Positions 25,877 to 35,097 of a DNA stretch of 64,000 bases are shown in pieces (within the stretch, counting starts at the first letter, position 1; each line of letters opens with the position of its first letter). A program made the position numbers and the translations under genes. The DNA comes from Ferrimonas sediminicola (GTDB taxonomy: Bacteria; Pseudomonadota; Gammaproteobacteria; Enterobacterales; Shewanellaceae): assembly GCF_005116715.1 (NCBI RefSeq), contig NZ_SWCI01000005.1:124001-188000 (forward strand), given 5' to 3'. Under the pieces are notes generated by a model. That model saw only the letters and a list, made by a program, of their open reading frames with translations, made no database searches and was not told the origin of the DNA.

Positions 25877-27625
25877 TCAGCTGACCAGCTGCAGATCCGC
25901 CAGCTCCCTGTAGAGGGCGTTGCGGGCCACCAGCTCACTGTGGGTACCCTCGGCGATGACCCGGCCCTGCTCCATGACGATGATGCGATCCGCGTTGACC
26001 ACGGTGGCCAGCCGGTGGGCGATGATCACCGTGGTCTTGCCCCGCATCAGTTCATCCAGGGCCAGCTTCACCTGCTGCTCGCTGGCCGCATCCAGGGCAC
26101 TGGTGGCCTCATCCAGCAGCAGCACCGGCCGGTCAGCCAGCAGTGCCCGGGCGATGGCGATACGCTGCTTCTGGCCGCCGGAGAGACGCACGCCCCGCTC
26201 CCCCAGGTTGGTGTCATACCCCTGGGGCAGTGCCTGGATAAACTCCTCGGCGCGGGCAGCCCGGCAGGCTTGCTGTACCTCCGCCAGGGTGGCGTCCGGG
26301 CGGCCGTAGCGCACGTTCTCCAGGGCGCTGGTGGCGAAGATCACCGACTCCTGGGGCACCAGGGCGAACTGACTGCGGATCAGCTTGGGGTCCAGCCGGG
26401 CCAGATCGGTGCCGTCCAGCAACACCCGCCCCCGCTTCGGCAGATAGAACCGCTGCAGCAACTGAAACAGGGTGGATTTGCCGGCGCCGCTGGGTCCCAC
26501 CAGGGCCACCCGCTCGCCCGGCCTCAGGGTCAGGTTAAGCCCCTGCAAAACCGGCCTGTCCGGGGCACTGGGGTAGGCGAAGGAGAGGTTCTCCAACGCC
26601 AGCTCGCCGCGCACCGGCCTGGGCAACGACTGGGGCGATTCCGGAGCGCGGATCTCCGGCTGGGTGCCGAGCAGCTCCAACAGCCGTTCGGTGGCTCCCG
26701 CCGCCCGCTGCACCTCGCCGATCACCTCGCTGACGGTAGCCACCGCCCCGGCCACCATCACCGCGTAGAACAGAAAGGCGGTCAGCTCGCCGGCGCTCAT
26801 GCCGCCACCGAGCACCTCCACGGCCCCCAGCCAGGCCACCAGGGTGATGGCGCCGACACTCAGCCCCATCACCAGGGCGATCAGCAGGCCGCGGTGGCGG
26901 ATGCGGTTGGCGGCGGCCTCGATTACCGCCTCCACCCGGTCGTTGAAGTTGCGCCGGTCCACCGCCTCGTGGGTGTAGGATTGCACCGTATGGATCTCGT
27001 GCAGACTCTCGTCCACATAGGCGCCGATCTCCGCCACCCGATCCTGGCTGGCCTTGGCGTAGAGCCGCACCCTGGACCCCAGAACCCGGATGGGCACCAG
27101 CACCAGGGGAACGGCCACGGCGGCGTAGAGGGTCATCAACGGGCTGGTCACCAGCATCATCAGCAGCCCCCCCACCAGGGTAACGCTGGAGCGAAGCGCC
27201 ATCGACAGGCTCATCCCCACCACGGTCTGGATCACCGTGGTATCGCTGGTGAAGCGGGAGATCACCTCGCCGGTGCGGGTGGTCTCGTAGAACCCCGGCG
27301 ACAGGGTCAGCAGGTGATCGTAGACGCTGCGACGGATGTCGGCGCTGACCCGCTCCCCCAGCCAGGACATCAGATAGAAACGGCAGAAGGCCGCCACGGC
27401 CCCCAACAGGTTGATCCCCAGCACCACCAGCATGATCTGGTTGAGACGCTCGCCGTTGTCGGCCAAGAACCCCTCATCCACCAGCAGCTTGATCCCCTGC
27501 CCCAGGGCCAACCAACTGAGGGAGCCCAGCGCCAGGGCCACACAGGCGGCCACCACCCGGGCCCGGTAGGGTCTGAGCAGGGAGAGGATCCAGGGCAGGA
27601 CGGCGGTCAGGGGGCGGCGCTTCAT
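25877..27625 (-). CDS. MsbA-related ABC exporter (fused permease and ATPase)
   Basis: Homodimeric inner-membrane ABC exporter, 582 residues. The membrane domain has six helices (about 25-310), followed by the ATPase: Walker A GPSGAGKST near residue 375, signature LSGGQKQRIAIARALL, Walker B LLLDEATSALD and the H-loop IIAHRLAT. It best fits the MsbA-related branch (transporters near, but not identical to, lipid A flippase), so the substrate is unknown; lipid or drug export is possible. Start set at MKRRPLTAV (27625), which has GGAGAT upstream; the open frame reaches 27715. It stands alone, followed by the DUF4177 operon in the same direction. Confidence 0.88.
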   Translation of the reverse strand: MKRRPLTAVLPWILSLLRPYRARVVAACVALALGSLSWLALGQGIKLLVDEGFLADNGERLNQIMLVVLGINLLGAVAAFCRFYLMSWLGERVSADIRRSVYDHLLTLSPGFYETTRTGEVISRFTSDTTVIQTVVGMSLSMALRSSVTLVGGLLMMLVTSPLMTLYAAVAVPLVLVPIRVLGSRVRLYAKASQDRVAEIGAYVDESLHEIHTVQSYTHEAVDRRNFNDRVEAVIEAAANRIRHRGLLIALVMGLSVGAITLVAWLGAVEVLGGGMSAGELTAFLFYAVMVAGAVATVSEVIGEVQRAAGATERLLELLGTQPEIRAPESPQSLPRPVRGELALENLSFAYPSAPDRPVLQGLNLTLRPGERVALVGPSGAGKSTLFQLLQRFYLPKRGRVLLDGTDLARLDPKLIRSQFALVPQESVIFATSALENVRYGRPDATLAEVQQACRAARAEEFIQALPQGYDTNLGERGVRLSGGQKQRIAIARALLADRPVLLLDEATSALDAASEQQVKLALDELMRGKTTVIIAHRLATVVNADRIIVMEQGRVIAEGTHSELVARNALYRELADLQLVS

Positions 27626-27838
27626 AGGACGGGGATCTCCGGTTGGGCTCGGGCGGCGAGCTCTCTGCCCCATCATAAACAAAAAACGGCGGAAAATGGG
27701 CCAGGACCACGACAAATCAACTACCTGGAGTCATCGACACCGGGCAAGCCCCCTACCTGCGCAGCAGTGTTCTGCAACCGGTGACCATTATCTCGGGGCG
27801 CGCTGATCTCTCAGGGGAGAGGACACCGCAGCGAGGAC

Positions 27839-27869
27839 AAAAAAGGGCCGGTCAGGAGGCTGACCGGCC
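27839..27869 (-). terminator. Intrinsic terminator of the RND operon
   Basis: On the minus strand GGCCGGTCAG-CCTC-CTGACCGGCC, a perfect 10-bp stem with 4-base loop, followed by six T residues (plus 27839-27844), 46 bases after the pump gene stop. Confidence 0.9.
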
Positions 27870-27915
27870 AAAACGCCTTTGGAAGGCAAGGGAAGCGAAT
27901 ATCCCGGGGGTTGAA

Positions 27916-30900
27916 TCAGGGGGTCTTCACCTTGAAGAAGATGGCGTAGAGCACTGGCACCACCACCAGGGTAAGGATGGTGGCGAACCCCAGGCCAAAC
28001 ATGATGGTCACCGCCAGGGAGGCGAAGAACACATCGAACACCAGGGGGATCATCCCCAGGATGGTGGTCATGGCCGCGTTGGTGACCGGACGTACTCGGC
28101 TGATGGCGCTGTCGACAATGGCCTGATAGGGCTCTTTGCCACTGGCCATCTCCAGGTTGATCTGGTCCATCAGCACGATGCCGTTCTTCAGCACCATGCC
28201 GCTCAGGCTGAGCAGGCCCAGCAGGGCGGTGAAGGTGAAGGGCTGGTTGGTCACCAGCAGCCCCACGGTCACCCCGATCAGCGACAGAGGCACGGTCAAC
28301 CAGATCACCGCCGGCTTCCTGAAGGAGTCGAACAGGAACACGGTGATGATGAACATAAACAGATAGCCCATGGGCAGAGAGCCGAACAGCATCGCCTGGG
28401 CGTCACCGGCAGACTCATACTCCCCACCCCACTCCAGGCTGTATCCGGGCGGCAGGTGCAGGGCTTCCACCTGGGGCTTGATGCGGCGGAACAGGGCGTC
28501 GGCGGTCTCCTCCCCCAGCACATTGTGATCCGCCAGCACCGTGATGGTGCGCTTGCGGTTCTTTCTCTGGATCAGCGATTCGGTCCACACCAGCTCGGTG
28601 TCCCGCACCACCTGCTGGATAGGCACGTAATTCTGCAGGGTGGGACTCCACAGCTTGAGGTTATCCAAAGTGGCGTAGTCGTCCCGGTACTGCTGCTCAA
28701 GACGGGTGACGATGGGCAGCATCCGGGTCCCGTCCCGGTACATCCCCACCTGGGTGCCGCCGAAGGCCATCTTCAGGGTCTGGGCCACCTCATCTGTGCC
28801 GATGCCGAGGCGCCGCGCCTGGGACTCATCGATCACCGGCACCAGCTCCTTGGTCTGCTCACGCCAGTCGTGGCGAATGCCGCGGGAACCCGGGTCCAGA
28901 GCGAGGATATTCTCCACCTCGGCGGCCAGCTGACGCAGCACCCGAGGATCGGCACCAGAGATGCGCGCCTCAATCTTGGACTTGGGCGAAGGACCGATCT
29001 CCATCAGCTTCAGCTGGAACTGAGCCTGAGGAAAACGCTCGGGCATCACCCGATCCAGGCGGTTGGCCAGGGCAAACATCTTCTCCTGATCCGGACTGCG
29101 AATCGCCAGCTGAGCATAGGAGGCGTAGCTGTTCTCCGGCGCATAGGTCAGGGTGAAGCGGGGCATACCCTGGCCGACGGTGGCAGCGACATACTCGGTC
29201 TCCTTCTGCTTCAGCACGTAGGCCTCAATCTCCTTGACCACCTGCTCGGTGCGGCGGATATCGGTGCCCTCAGGCAGCCACAAATCCAGATAGAACATCG
29301 GCGTGTTGGAGGGCGGGAAGAACGCCTGCTTGACGCTGCCGAAGCCGACAGTGGCCCCGGCCAACATCAGCATCATGGCCACCACAGTGGTCTTGCGATG
29401 GTTGAGGCACCAGCTCAGCAGGGCGCCAAACACCTCGAAGATGCCGCCCTTATAGGGGTCCTCACTGCTCTGCTCACCCTTGGGCGCGGATAACATCAGG
29501 TCCGCCAGGAACGGGGTCAAAGTCAAGGCGGTTACCCAGCTCAGGAAAAGCGAGAACAGCAGGACATAAAACAGGGAGTTCATAAACTCGCCAGTGGCAT
29601 CGGCGGAGAGGCCGATGGGGGCGAAGGCCACAATGGCGATCACCGTGGCCCCCAGCAGCGGCCACTGAGATTGATTGACAATCTCCTTACAGGCCTCCAG
29701 CTTGCTGCGGCCACGCTGCAGCCCCACCAGGATCCCCTCGACCACCACGATGGCGTTGTCCACCAGCATCCCCAGGGCGATGATCAGCGCCCCCAGGGAG
29801 ATACGCTGCAGCTCAATGCCGTCATACTCCATCATGACGAAAGTGCCCAGCATGGTCAGCAGCAGCACGGTGCCGATGATAAGGCCACTGCGCAGCCCCA
29901 TGGTGAACAGCAGGATGACGATAACGATGGCCACCGCTTCCGCCAGGCTGATCAGGAAGCCATTGACCGAACTCTCCACCTCCTGGGGCTGGTGATACAG
30001 GGGGTGCAGCTCGATCCCCACTGGCCTGTCCTGCATCAGCTCCGCCATACGCTGGTCGATGGCCCGGCCCACCTCCACCACGTTAACGCCATCGGAGAAG
30101 GCGATGCCCAGGCTCAGGGCCTGCTGACCGTTGAAGCGCAGCAGGTGATTCGGCACCTCCTGGAAGCCCCGGTGCAGGGTGGCCACATCGCTCAGGCGCA
30201 CCAGCTGCCCGGTATCCCGGCCGTGGATGATGGGGTCCATGCTGGACCCCTGGGCGGTGGGACGCAGATACAGAGACTCGCCATTGATGGTCATCTTGCC
30301 GGCGTCCAGCACGGCGTTCTGCTGGGTTAACAGGTTGATCACCTGGGCCATATCCAGGTTCAGGGCCGCCAGGCGGGTCAGGGAGAGCTCGATATACGCC
30401 TGCTCCTGCTGCTCGCCAGAGATGTCCACCTTGCCCACACCGTCGATCAGCTCCAGCTCCCGGCGCAGCATATCCACGTACTGCTTGAGCTCGTCGTACT
30501 GATAGCTGTTGCCGGTGACCAGGTAGAGCACACCAAACACGTCGCCAAAGTCGTCCACCACCCTGGGAGGATAGGCTCCGGAGGGCAACTGGGGCTTCAG
30601 GTCATTGACCTTGCGGCGCAGCTCATCCCAGATCTGGGGGAGCTTGTCGGGGCCATAGGTGGACTCCATCTCCACGGTGATCTGAGACAGCCCGGGGGCG
30701 GAGGTGGAGGTGATCTTCTTGACGTAGGGCAGCAGCCGGATCGCCTTCTCGATGGGATAGGTCAGCTCCTCCTCCACCTCCTCAGCGGTGGCCCCGGGGT
30801 AGATGGAGATCACCATCGCTTCTTTGATGGTAAAGGCGGGGTCCTCCAGGCGTCCCAGGTTCATAAAGGAGGAGCTGCCTCCCAGCGCTAGCAAAATCAG

Positions 30901-30951
30901 GAACATCCAGCTGATGACGCGGTGTTTGATCGTGTATTGTGCAATATTCAT
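27916..30951 (-). CDS. RND-family multidrug efflux permease (AcrB/HAE1-type)
   Basis: Proton-driven inner-membrane pump, 1011 residues, full length for the HAE1 family. 12 membrane helices with two large periplasmic loops are implied by the pattern of hydrophobic segments. Helix 4 has GMLVDNAIVVVE: AcrB has two Asp (DD) there, so the second is Asn, as in many HAE1 relatives; helix 10 keeps the essential Lys in LKNGIVLMDQIN. It follows two adaptor genes (8-base gap to the second) and ends with a strong terminator. No outer-membrane channel is encoded nearby; TolC would be expected to serve. Confidence 0.93.
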   Translation of the reverse strand: MNIAQYTIKHRVISWMFLILLALGGSSSFMNLGRLEDPAFTIKEAMVISIYPGATAEEVEEELTYPIEKAIRLLPYVKKITSTSAPGLSQITVEMESTYGPDKLPQIWDELRRKVNDLKPQLPSGAYPPRVVDDFGDVFGVLYLVTGNSYQYDELKQYVDMLRRELELIDGVGKVDISGEQQEQAYIELSLTRLAALNLDMAQVINLLTQQNAVLDAGKMTINGESLYLRPTAQGSSMDPIIHGRDTGQLVRLSDVATLHRGFQEVPNHLLRFNGQQALSLGIAFSDGVNVVEVGRAIDQRMAELMQDRPVGIELHPLYHQPQEVESSVNGFLISLAEAVAIVIVILLFTMGLRSGLIIGTVLLLTMLGTFVMMEYDGIELQRISLGALIIALGMLVDNAIVVVEGILVGLQRGRSKLEACKEIVNQSQWPLLGATVIAIVAFAPIGLSADATGEFMNSLFYVLLFSLFLSWVTALTLTPFLADLMLSAPKGEQSSEDPYKGGIFEVFGALLSWCLNHRKTTVVAMMLMLAGATVGFGSVKQAFFPPSNTPMFYLDLWLPEGTDIRRTEQVVKEIEAYVLKQKETEYVAATVGQGMPRFTLTYAPENSYASYAQLAIRSPDQEKMFALANRLDRVMPERFPQAQFQLKLMEIGPSPKSKIEARISGADPRVLRQLAAEVENILALDPGSRGIRHDWREQTKELVPVIDESQARRLGIGTDEVAQTLKMAFGGTQVGMYRDGTRMLPIVTRLEQQYRDDYATLDNLKLWSPTLQNYVPIQQVVRDTELVWTESLIQRKNRKRTITVLADHNVLGEETADALFRRIKPQVEALHLPPGYSLEWGGEYESAGDAQAMLFGSLPMGYLFMFIITVFLFDSFRKPAVIWLTVPLSLIGVTVGLLVTNQPFTFTALLGLLSLSGMVLKNGIVLMDQINLEMASGKEPYQAIVDSAISRVRPVTNAAMTTILGMIPLVFDVFFASLAVTIMFGLGFATILTLVVVPVLYAIFFKVKTP

Positions 30952-30959
30952 TATCTGAT

Positions 30960-32021
30960 TCAGTCCTTCTCGACCACTAGCACACGCTTATTGGGTCTCA
31001 GTCGAGACAATCCGGTGGTCACCACCCGGTCACCGCTGGAGATGCCACCCACAACCAGGGCGCCCTCCTGCCCCATCTGCACCACCTCTACCGGCACAGG
31101 CTGAACACTGTCACCCTGGAGTACCCACACCTGGAAGCCGGGCTCGCTGCCCCTGGCCTGCAACGCGGTAACAGGCAGTCGGTAGCCACTGGTGGCGGGC
31201 AGCCCGGCCTGGCGCAGGTCCAGAAGCACCTCCACCGCCTGGCCAGGCAACAACCCCAGATCCGAGCCGAAGGCGGTCAGACGGGCGGTGTAGCTGCCGC
31301 GCTGCTCGTCCAGTTTCAGGGCGTGCTCCAGGTAGGTCATCTCCAGCTCACCCTGCTTGCCCAGCACGGTCACCCTGGGCTGATAATCGGCGTTGGGGAT
31401 GAAGTTCACCGCCTGACTCAGCAGGGTATCCGGGATATCCATCTCCACATCGGTGCGGTCGCTGCGATACAGGGTCATCACGGTCTCTGCCGGTGAGACG
31501 GTCTCATACGCCTGCTTCTCCAGGGCATCCACCACCCCATCGAAGGGGGCCCGCAGTTCGGTGTAGGTAAGCATCGCGTCGGCGGATTTGAGGTTGACCT
31601 TGGCCAATCTGAGTTGAGCGGTCAGTTCGTCGAACTCGGCCTGGGCCACCAGCCCCTTATCCAGCAGCACGGAGGAGCGCTGCCACTGGCGCTGCAGCAG
31701 CTCCTTCTGCGCCTTGGCGTCCTGCCACTGCTGCTGAGGGATATCGTCATCCAGCCTGGCCAGGATCTGGCCCTTTTTCACCGTCTGACCCGGCAGAACA
31801 TGGAGGCTCTCCAGCTTGCCCTCAATGCGAAACGCCATGCGGGTCATCTCCGCCACCGAGACCTGGCCGTTGAACAGGCGCGCAGACACCTGCTCCGGGG
31901 CACTCAGCAGCTGGACTTCTACCCTCTGAGCCGCCGCAGGTTCGATGTCGGTGTCCTGAGAACAACCGGAGATCAGGGCCAGCAGCGCCGAGGTCAGTGC
32001 CAATCTCTTCAAACTCGTCAT
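30960..32021 (-). CDS. RND efflux periplasmic adaptor lipoprotein (second adaptor)
   Basis: Membrane-fusion protein that links the pump to the outer-membrane channel. 353 residues. The signal peptide ends in a lipobox ALISGC (Cys20), so it is probably lipidated and anchored in the inner membrane. Family features: lipoyl-domain half LHVLPGQTVKKGQILARLDD, the alpha-helical hairpin (about 95-150), second lipoyl half with LRAPFDGVVD, and the beta-barrel and membrane-proximal domains after it. It starts 1 base after the first adaptor's stop and precedes the pump gene. Confidence 0.92.
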   Translation of the reverse strand: MTSLKRLALTSALLALISGCSQDTDIEPAAAQRVEVQLLSAPEQVSARLFNGQVSVAEMTRMAFRIEGKLESLHVLPGQTVKKGQILARLDDDIPQQQWQDAKAQKELLQRQWQRSSVLLDKGLVAQAEFDELTAQLRLAKVNLKSADAMLTYTELRAPFDGVVDALEKQAYETVSPAETVMTLYRSDRTDVEMDIPDTLLSQAVNFIPNADYQPRVTVLGKQGELEMTYLEHALKLDEQRGSYTARLTAFGSDLGLLPGQAVEVLLDLRQAGLPATSGYRLPVTALQARGSEPGFQVWVLQGDSVQPVPVEVVQMGQEGALVVGGISSGDRVVTTGLSRLRPNKRVLVVEKD

Positions 32022-32022
32022 C

Positions 32023-33090
32023 TTAGATTCCTCGCTCCCGCTCCCAGACCCGCACTTTCTGGCCCTGCATCAGCCGACTGGCACCGGCGGCCACAATGCG
32101 ATCGCCCCGGTTGAGGCCGGACACCACCTGACCCTGCTCATCCAGCACCACCTCCACTTCACTGAGGGTCTGGGTCTCGGGCTCGATGCGCCACACCACC
32201 GGGTTGTCCCCCTGGTACTTGACCACGGCATCCTTGGGCAGGGAGACGGGCTGCATCTGCTGGTTGAGGGTGCTCAGCTCCACCCAGGCGTTCATGCCGG
32301 TCAAGGCATTGACCTTGGGGGGACGGGGAAGTGAGAGGGTGACCCGGTAGCTGTTGGTGTCCGGATCGGGCTGGGAGGCAAACTCCTTCACCCTGGCGCC
32401 CAGGTAACGGCCGGGGCGGCCGGTGAAACTGACGGTGGCCGCCAGGGTGCCTGCCTCCAGCATCTCGGCGCCATACTGAACCGGCAGGTTGAAACTGATG
32501 TCCACCTGGTCGTTGTTTTCCAGCTGCATCACCATCTGATTGGCCGCCATCACCTCCCCGGCGCGGGCGTGGGTCAGGGCCACATAGCCATCGAAGGGGG
32601 CCCGCAGCCTGGTGTCGTTGAGATCGGTCTGAGCCTGGGCCAGACGGGCCCTGGCCACCTGCAGATCGGTCTTGGAGCGATCGAACTGGTCTTCACTGAT
32701 CAGTTTGCGTTCGAACAACTTGGCATCGCGCTCCGAGCGGATGGCCGCCAGATCCAGCTCCGCCTGCCTGGCCTGCACCGCCAGCTCATAATCCGTGGGA
32801 TCCAGTTCCGCCAGCAGCTGGCCCTGACGGGCGAACTGCCCCATGCGCACGTAGAGGCCGCGCAGCTCACCTGAGATGCGAAATGCCATGGCGGCATGCT
32901 GAGTGGCGGAGACCTCCGCCGCAAAGGGGGGAAGCTGCTGCTGGTTGCCCACGACCATCGCCTTAACCGGCTGCACCGACTCCGTCGCCGTCTGGGATTG
33001 GGCAACGGCACTCCATGCCATTACAATGGTCATCAACAGGATCTGCTTCGAACGAGAGAAAATTGTCGAAGTAACTGAAGTATTTAACAT
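32023..33090 (-). CDS. RND efflux periplasmic adaptor (first adaptor)
   Basis: Second, distinct adaptor of the same operon, 355 residues from the ATG at 33090. An N-terminal signal sequence (ILLMTIVMAWSAVAQS) without a lipobox suggests a soluble or signal-anchored periplasmic protein. Lipoyl halves are LYVRMGQFARQGQLLAELDP and LRAPFDGYVAL, around a hairpin of about 60 residues. The open frame continues 120 bases further into the operator region, but no start there has a better ribosome-binding site. It is the first gene of the operon, directly behind the 34-base palindrome and divergent from the TetR gene. Confidence 0.9.
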   Translation of the reverse strand: MLNTSVTSTIFSRSKQILLMTIVMAWSAVAQSQTATESVQPVKAMVVGNQQQLPPFAAEVSATQHAAMAFRISGELRGLYVRMGQFARQGQLLAELDPTDYELAVQARQAELDLAAIRSERDAKLFERKLISEDQFDRSKTDLQVARARLAQAQTDLNDTRLRAPFDGYVALTHARAGEVMAANQMVMQLENNDQVDISFNLPVQYGAEMLEAGTLAATVSFTGRPGRYLGARVKEFASQPDPDTNSYRVTLSLPRPPKVNALTGMNAWVELSTLNQQMQPVSLPKDAVVKYQGDNPVVWRIEPETQTLSEVEVVLDEQGQVVSGLNRGDRIVAAGASRLMQGQKVRVWERERGI

Positions 33091-33152
33091 GGTGAACCAC
33101 GCATACGCAGATAAGAGTGGATTTACTATACGAGTGCATAGCCTATATACTG

Positions 33153-33186
33153 CACAAGCGGATAGCAAGTTTGCTATCCGCTTGTG
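33153..33186. promoter_or_regulatory. 34-base palindrome between the RND operon and tetR, likely operator
   Basis: CACAAGCGGATAGCAA, then GT, then its exact reverse complement: 16-bp perfect arms with a 2-base centre. It lies 57 bases before the TetR start and 62 before the first adaptor start, in an AT-rich region that should contain both promoters. This is the shape expected for the site of the adjacent TetR repressor. Confidence 0.75.
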
Positions 33187-33243
33187 TAGCAAATAAAGTT
33201 GAGCTAACACCCGTGTTTAGGCGTGGTTAATGAGTGAGGACCA

Positions 33244-33963
33244 ATGACAGCAAAACGATCCGGAAGACAGAGTGCGACCTCGGCACAGCAGACCCGAAAG
33301 GTCATCCTATGCGCCGCCGCCGAGCTCTTTGTGGACAAGGGATTTGATCGGGTCTCCATCAGGGAGCTGGCCGACAAGGCCGGCGTCTCCCATGGCCTGA
33401 TCCGCCACCACTTCGGCAGCAAACAGAAGATCTGGGAGCAGATCTGTGACCTGGTTCTGGAGGATGTGTTGCTGCAGTTGCAGGCGATCCTGGCTGAACT
33501 GGATCCGGCCCTGCCCGCCAATGAACGCTACTTCTATCTGATCACCCGTTTCCTGGCCACCCAGTTGAACGATCCCCGGCCGATGCGCCTGATGGTGGAT
33601 GCGGTCCGGGACAACGAGATGCTGTTCAACTACTTTCAGGACGCTCCGGATGACATCGAGCGCTTCATGGACAATGAACTTCGGGCGGTACAGAAGCAGG
33701 GGTACCTACAGGGGATGCACCCCAAGGAGATGAAGTGGCTGATCTGCATGTTTACCGATGCCCCCGCCACCCTGGCGCCGCTGTTGATGGATGTCTACGG
33801 CACCAGCCTGGACGACGCCCGGGTGCAGCACTGGGATCTCGCCTGCCAACTGCTGGCTGGGCAGTTGGGAATTACCAAGGAAAAGATCCCGACCCCCAAG
33901 AGCATTGAGGAGGTCGCCCTGCCCTGGTCCCGCTGCATCACCGAGGGAATGGACGGCGACTGA
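33244..33963 (+). CDS. TetR-family regulator, probable repressor of the efflux genes
   Basis: Ligand-responsive DNA-binding protein, 239 residues. The helix-turn-helix is in residues about 18-65 (SIRELADKAGVSHGLIRHHFGSKQKIWE), typical TetR; the C-terminal ligand domain is unassigned. It is divergent from the two-adaptor RND operon with the palindromic operator between them and convergent with the HlyD/ABC-2 exporter. Autoregulation plus repression of the pump is the likely arrangement; control of the exporter too is only possible. No good Shine-Dalgarno beyond GAGGA at about 33236. Confidence 0.92.
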   Translation: MTAKRSGRQSATSAQQTRKVILCAAAELFVDKGFDRVSIRELADKAGVSHGLIRHHFGSKQKIWEQICDLVLEDVLLQLQAILAELDPALPANERYFYLITRFLATQLNDPRPMRLMVDAVRDNEMLFNYFQDAPDDIERFMDNELRAVQKQGYLQGMHPKEMKWLICMFTDAPATLAPLLMDVYGTSLDDARVQHWDLACQLLAGQLGITKEKIPTPKSIEEVALPWSRCITEGMDGD

Positions 33964-34002
33964 CCCTGGGCTGGGGGCCCCGATGGTTTGCCTAACGGCC
34001 GA

Positions 34003-35097
34003 TCAGTCCAGGTTCTTCTTAAACCTCAGGGACGCCACCATCAGTCCCAGCACGGTGAAGCCGGCCAGCCACAGGGAATCCTGCCACATGGCACCGAGAT
34101 CCGAGCCTCGCAACACCACCCCGCGGATCAGCCGCATGAAATGGGTCGCCGGCAGCGCCTCGGCGATCCACTGGGCCGCGTTCGGCATCGCCTCATAGGG
34201 GAACATGAAGCCCGACAGCAGGATGGAGGGCAGCAACACAAACACCGTCATCTGCATCGCCTGCAACTGGGTAGTGGCGATGGTGGAGATCACCAGGCCC
34301 AGGGTGAGGCTCGCCGAGATAAACAGCAGGGTAGCAAACAGCACCTGAGACAGATCCCCGTTGATGGGCACCCCAAACACCCACACACCCAGCCCCAGGA
34401 TGATCGCCACCTGAAGCAAACCGATGAAGATGTAGGGGATGATCTTGGCCACCATCAGCTCCAGGGAGTGCACCGGGGTGGTGATCAGCAGCTCCAGATT
34501 GCCCCGCTCCCGCTCGCGGACGATGGCCGCCGAGGTAAACAGAATCATGGTCATGGTGAGGATCACCCCCAGCAAACCGGGAACGATGTTCACCGCCGAA
34601 CGCCGCGACGGATTGTAGAACAACGCCACCTCGAAGGTGTTTGTCGGTTTGGGCTTGGAGACGATGAGGTCGCTGAGCGGCATGGTCTGCAGCTGCAGCA
34701 GCGCCGCGCTGATCATGGTGTCGGAGCCATCCACCAGCCACTGGCCCAGGGGGCGCCCCTGGGCCGCCCTCTGGGTGAGATCATAGGGCAGCACCAGGGC
34801 AGCCCGTACCCGGCCGGCGGCGATCGCCTGCTCCGCCTCTGTGACCGTGGCCAGCGTCTCGGTCACCCGAACCACCTGGGTGGCCTTCACCGACTCGGTG
34901 ACCACTCGCCCCAAGGTGGCCTGGCTCTGGTCCACCACCGCCACAGGGATGTTGCGCACATCGGTGTTGATGGCAAATCCAAACAGCAGCAGTTGAATCA
35001 GCGGGATCATCACCACCATGCCGAAGGTGATGCGATCCCGGGAAAGCTGGCGCAGTTCCTTGAATACGATGGCCAGAATACGATTAACACTGTTCAC
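34003..35097 (-). CDS. ABC-2 type transporter permease (YhhJ/YbhR-like)
   Basis: Inner-membrane permease of an ABC-2 exporter, 364 residues. An N-terminal membrane helix (FGMVVMIPLIQLLLFGFAIN) is followed by a large periplasmic loop, then five helices in the C-terminal half, the usual YbhS/YbhR plan. Start is a GTG at 35097 that overlaps the ATPase stop as GTGA; an open frame continues upstream into that gene. Last gene of the three-gene operon HlyD-like protein, ATPase, permease. Only one permease gene is seen, so it should act as a homodimer. Confidence 0.9.
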   Translation of the reverse strand: MNSVNRILAIVFKELRQLSRDRITFGMVVMIPLIQLLLFGFAINTDVRNIPVAVVDQSQATLGRVVTESVKATQVVRVTETLATVTEAEQAIAAGRVRAALVLPYDLTQRAAQGRPLGQWLVDGSDTMISAALLQLQTMPLSDLIVSKPKPTNTFEVALFYNPSRRSAVNIVPGLLGVILTMTMILFTSAAIVRERERGNLELLITTPVHSLELMVAKIIPYIFIGLLQVAIILGLGVWVFGVPINGDLSQVLFATLLFISASLTLGLVISTIATTQLQAMQMTVFVLLPSILLSGFMFPYEAMPNAAQWIAEALPATHFMRLIRGVVLRGSDLGAMWQDSLWLAGFTVLGLMVASLRFKKNLD

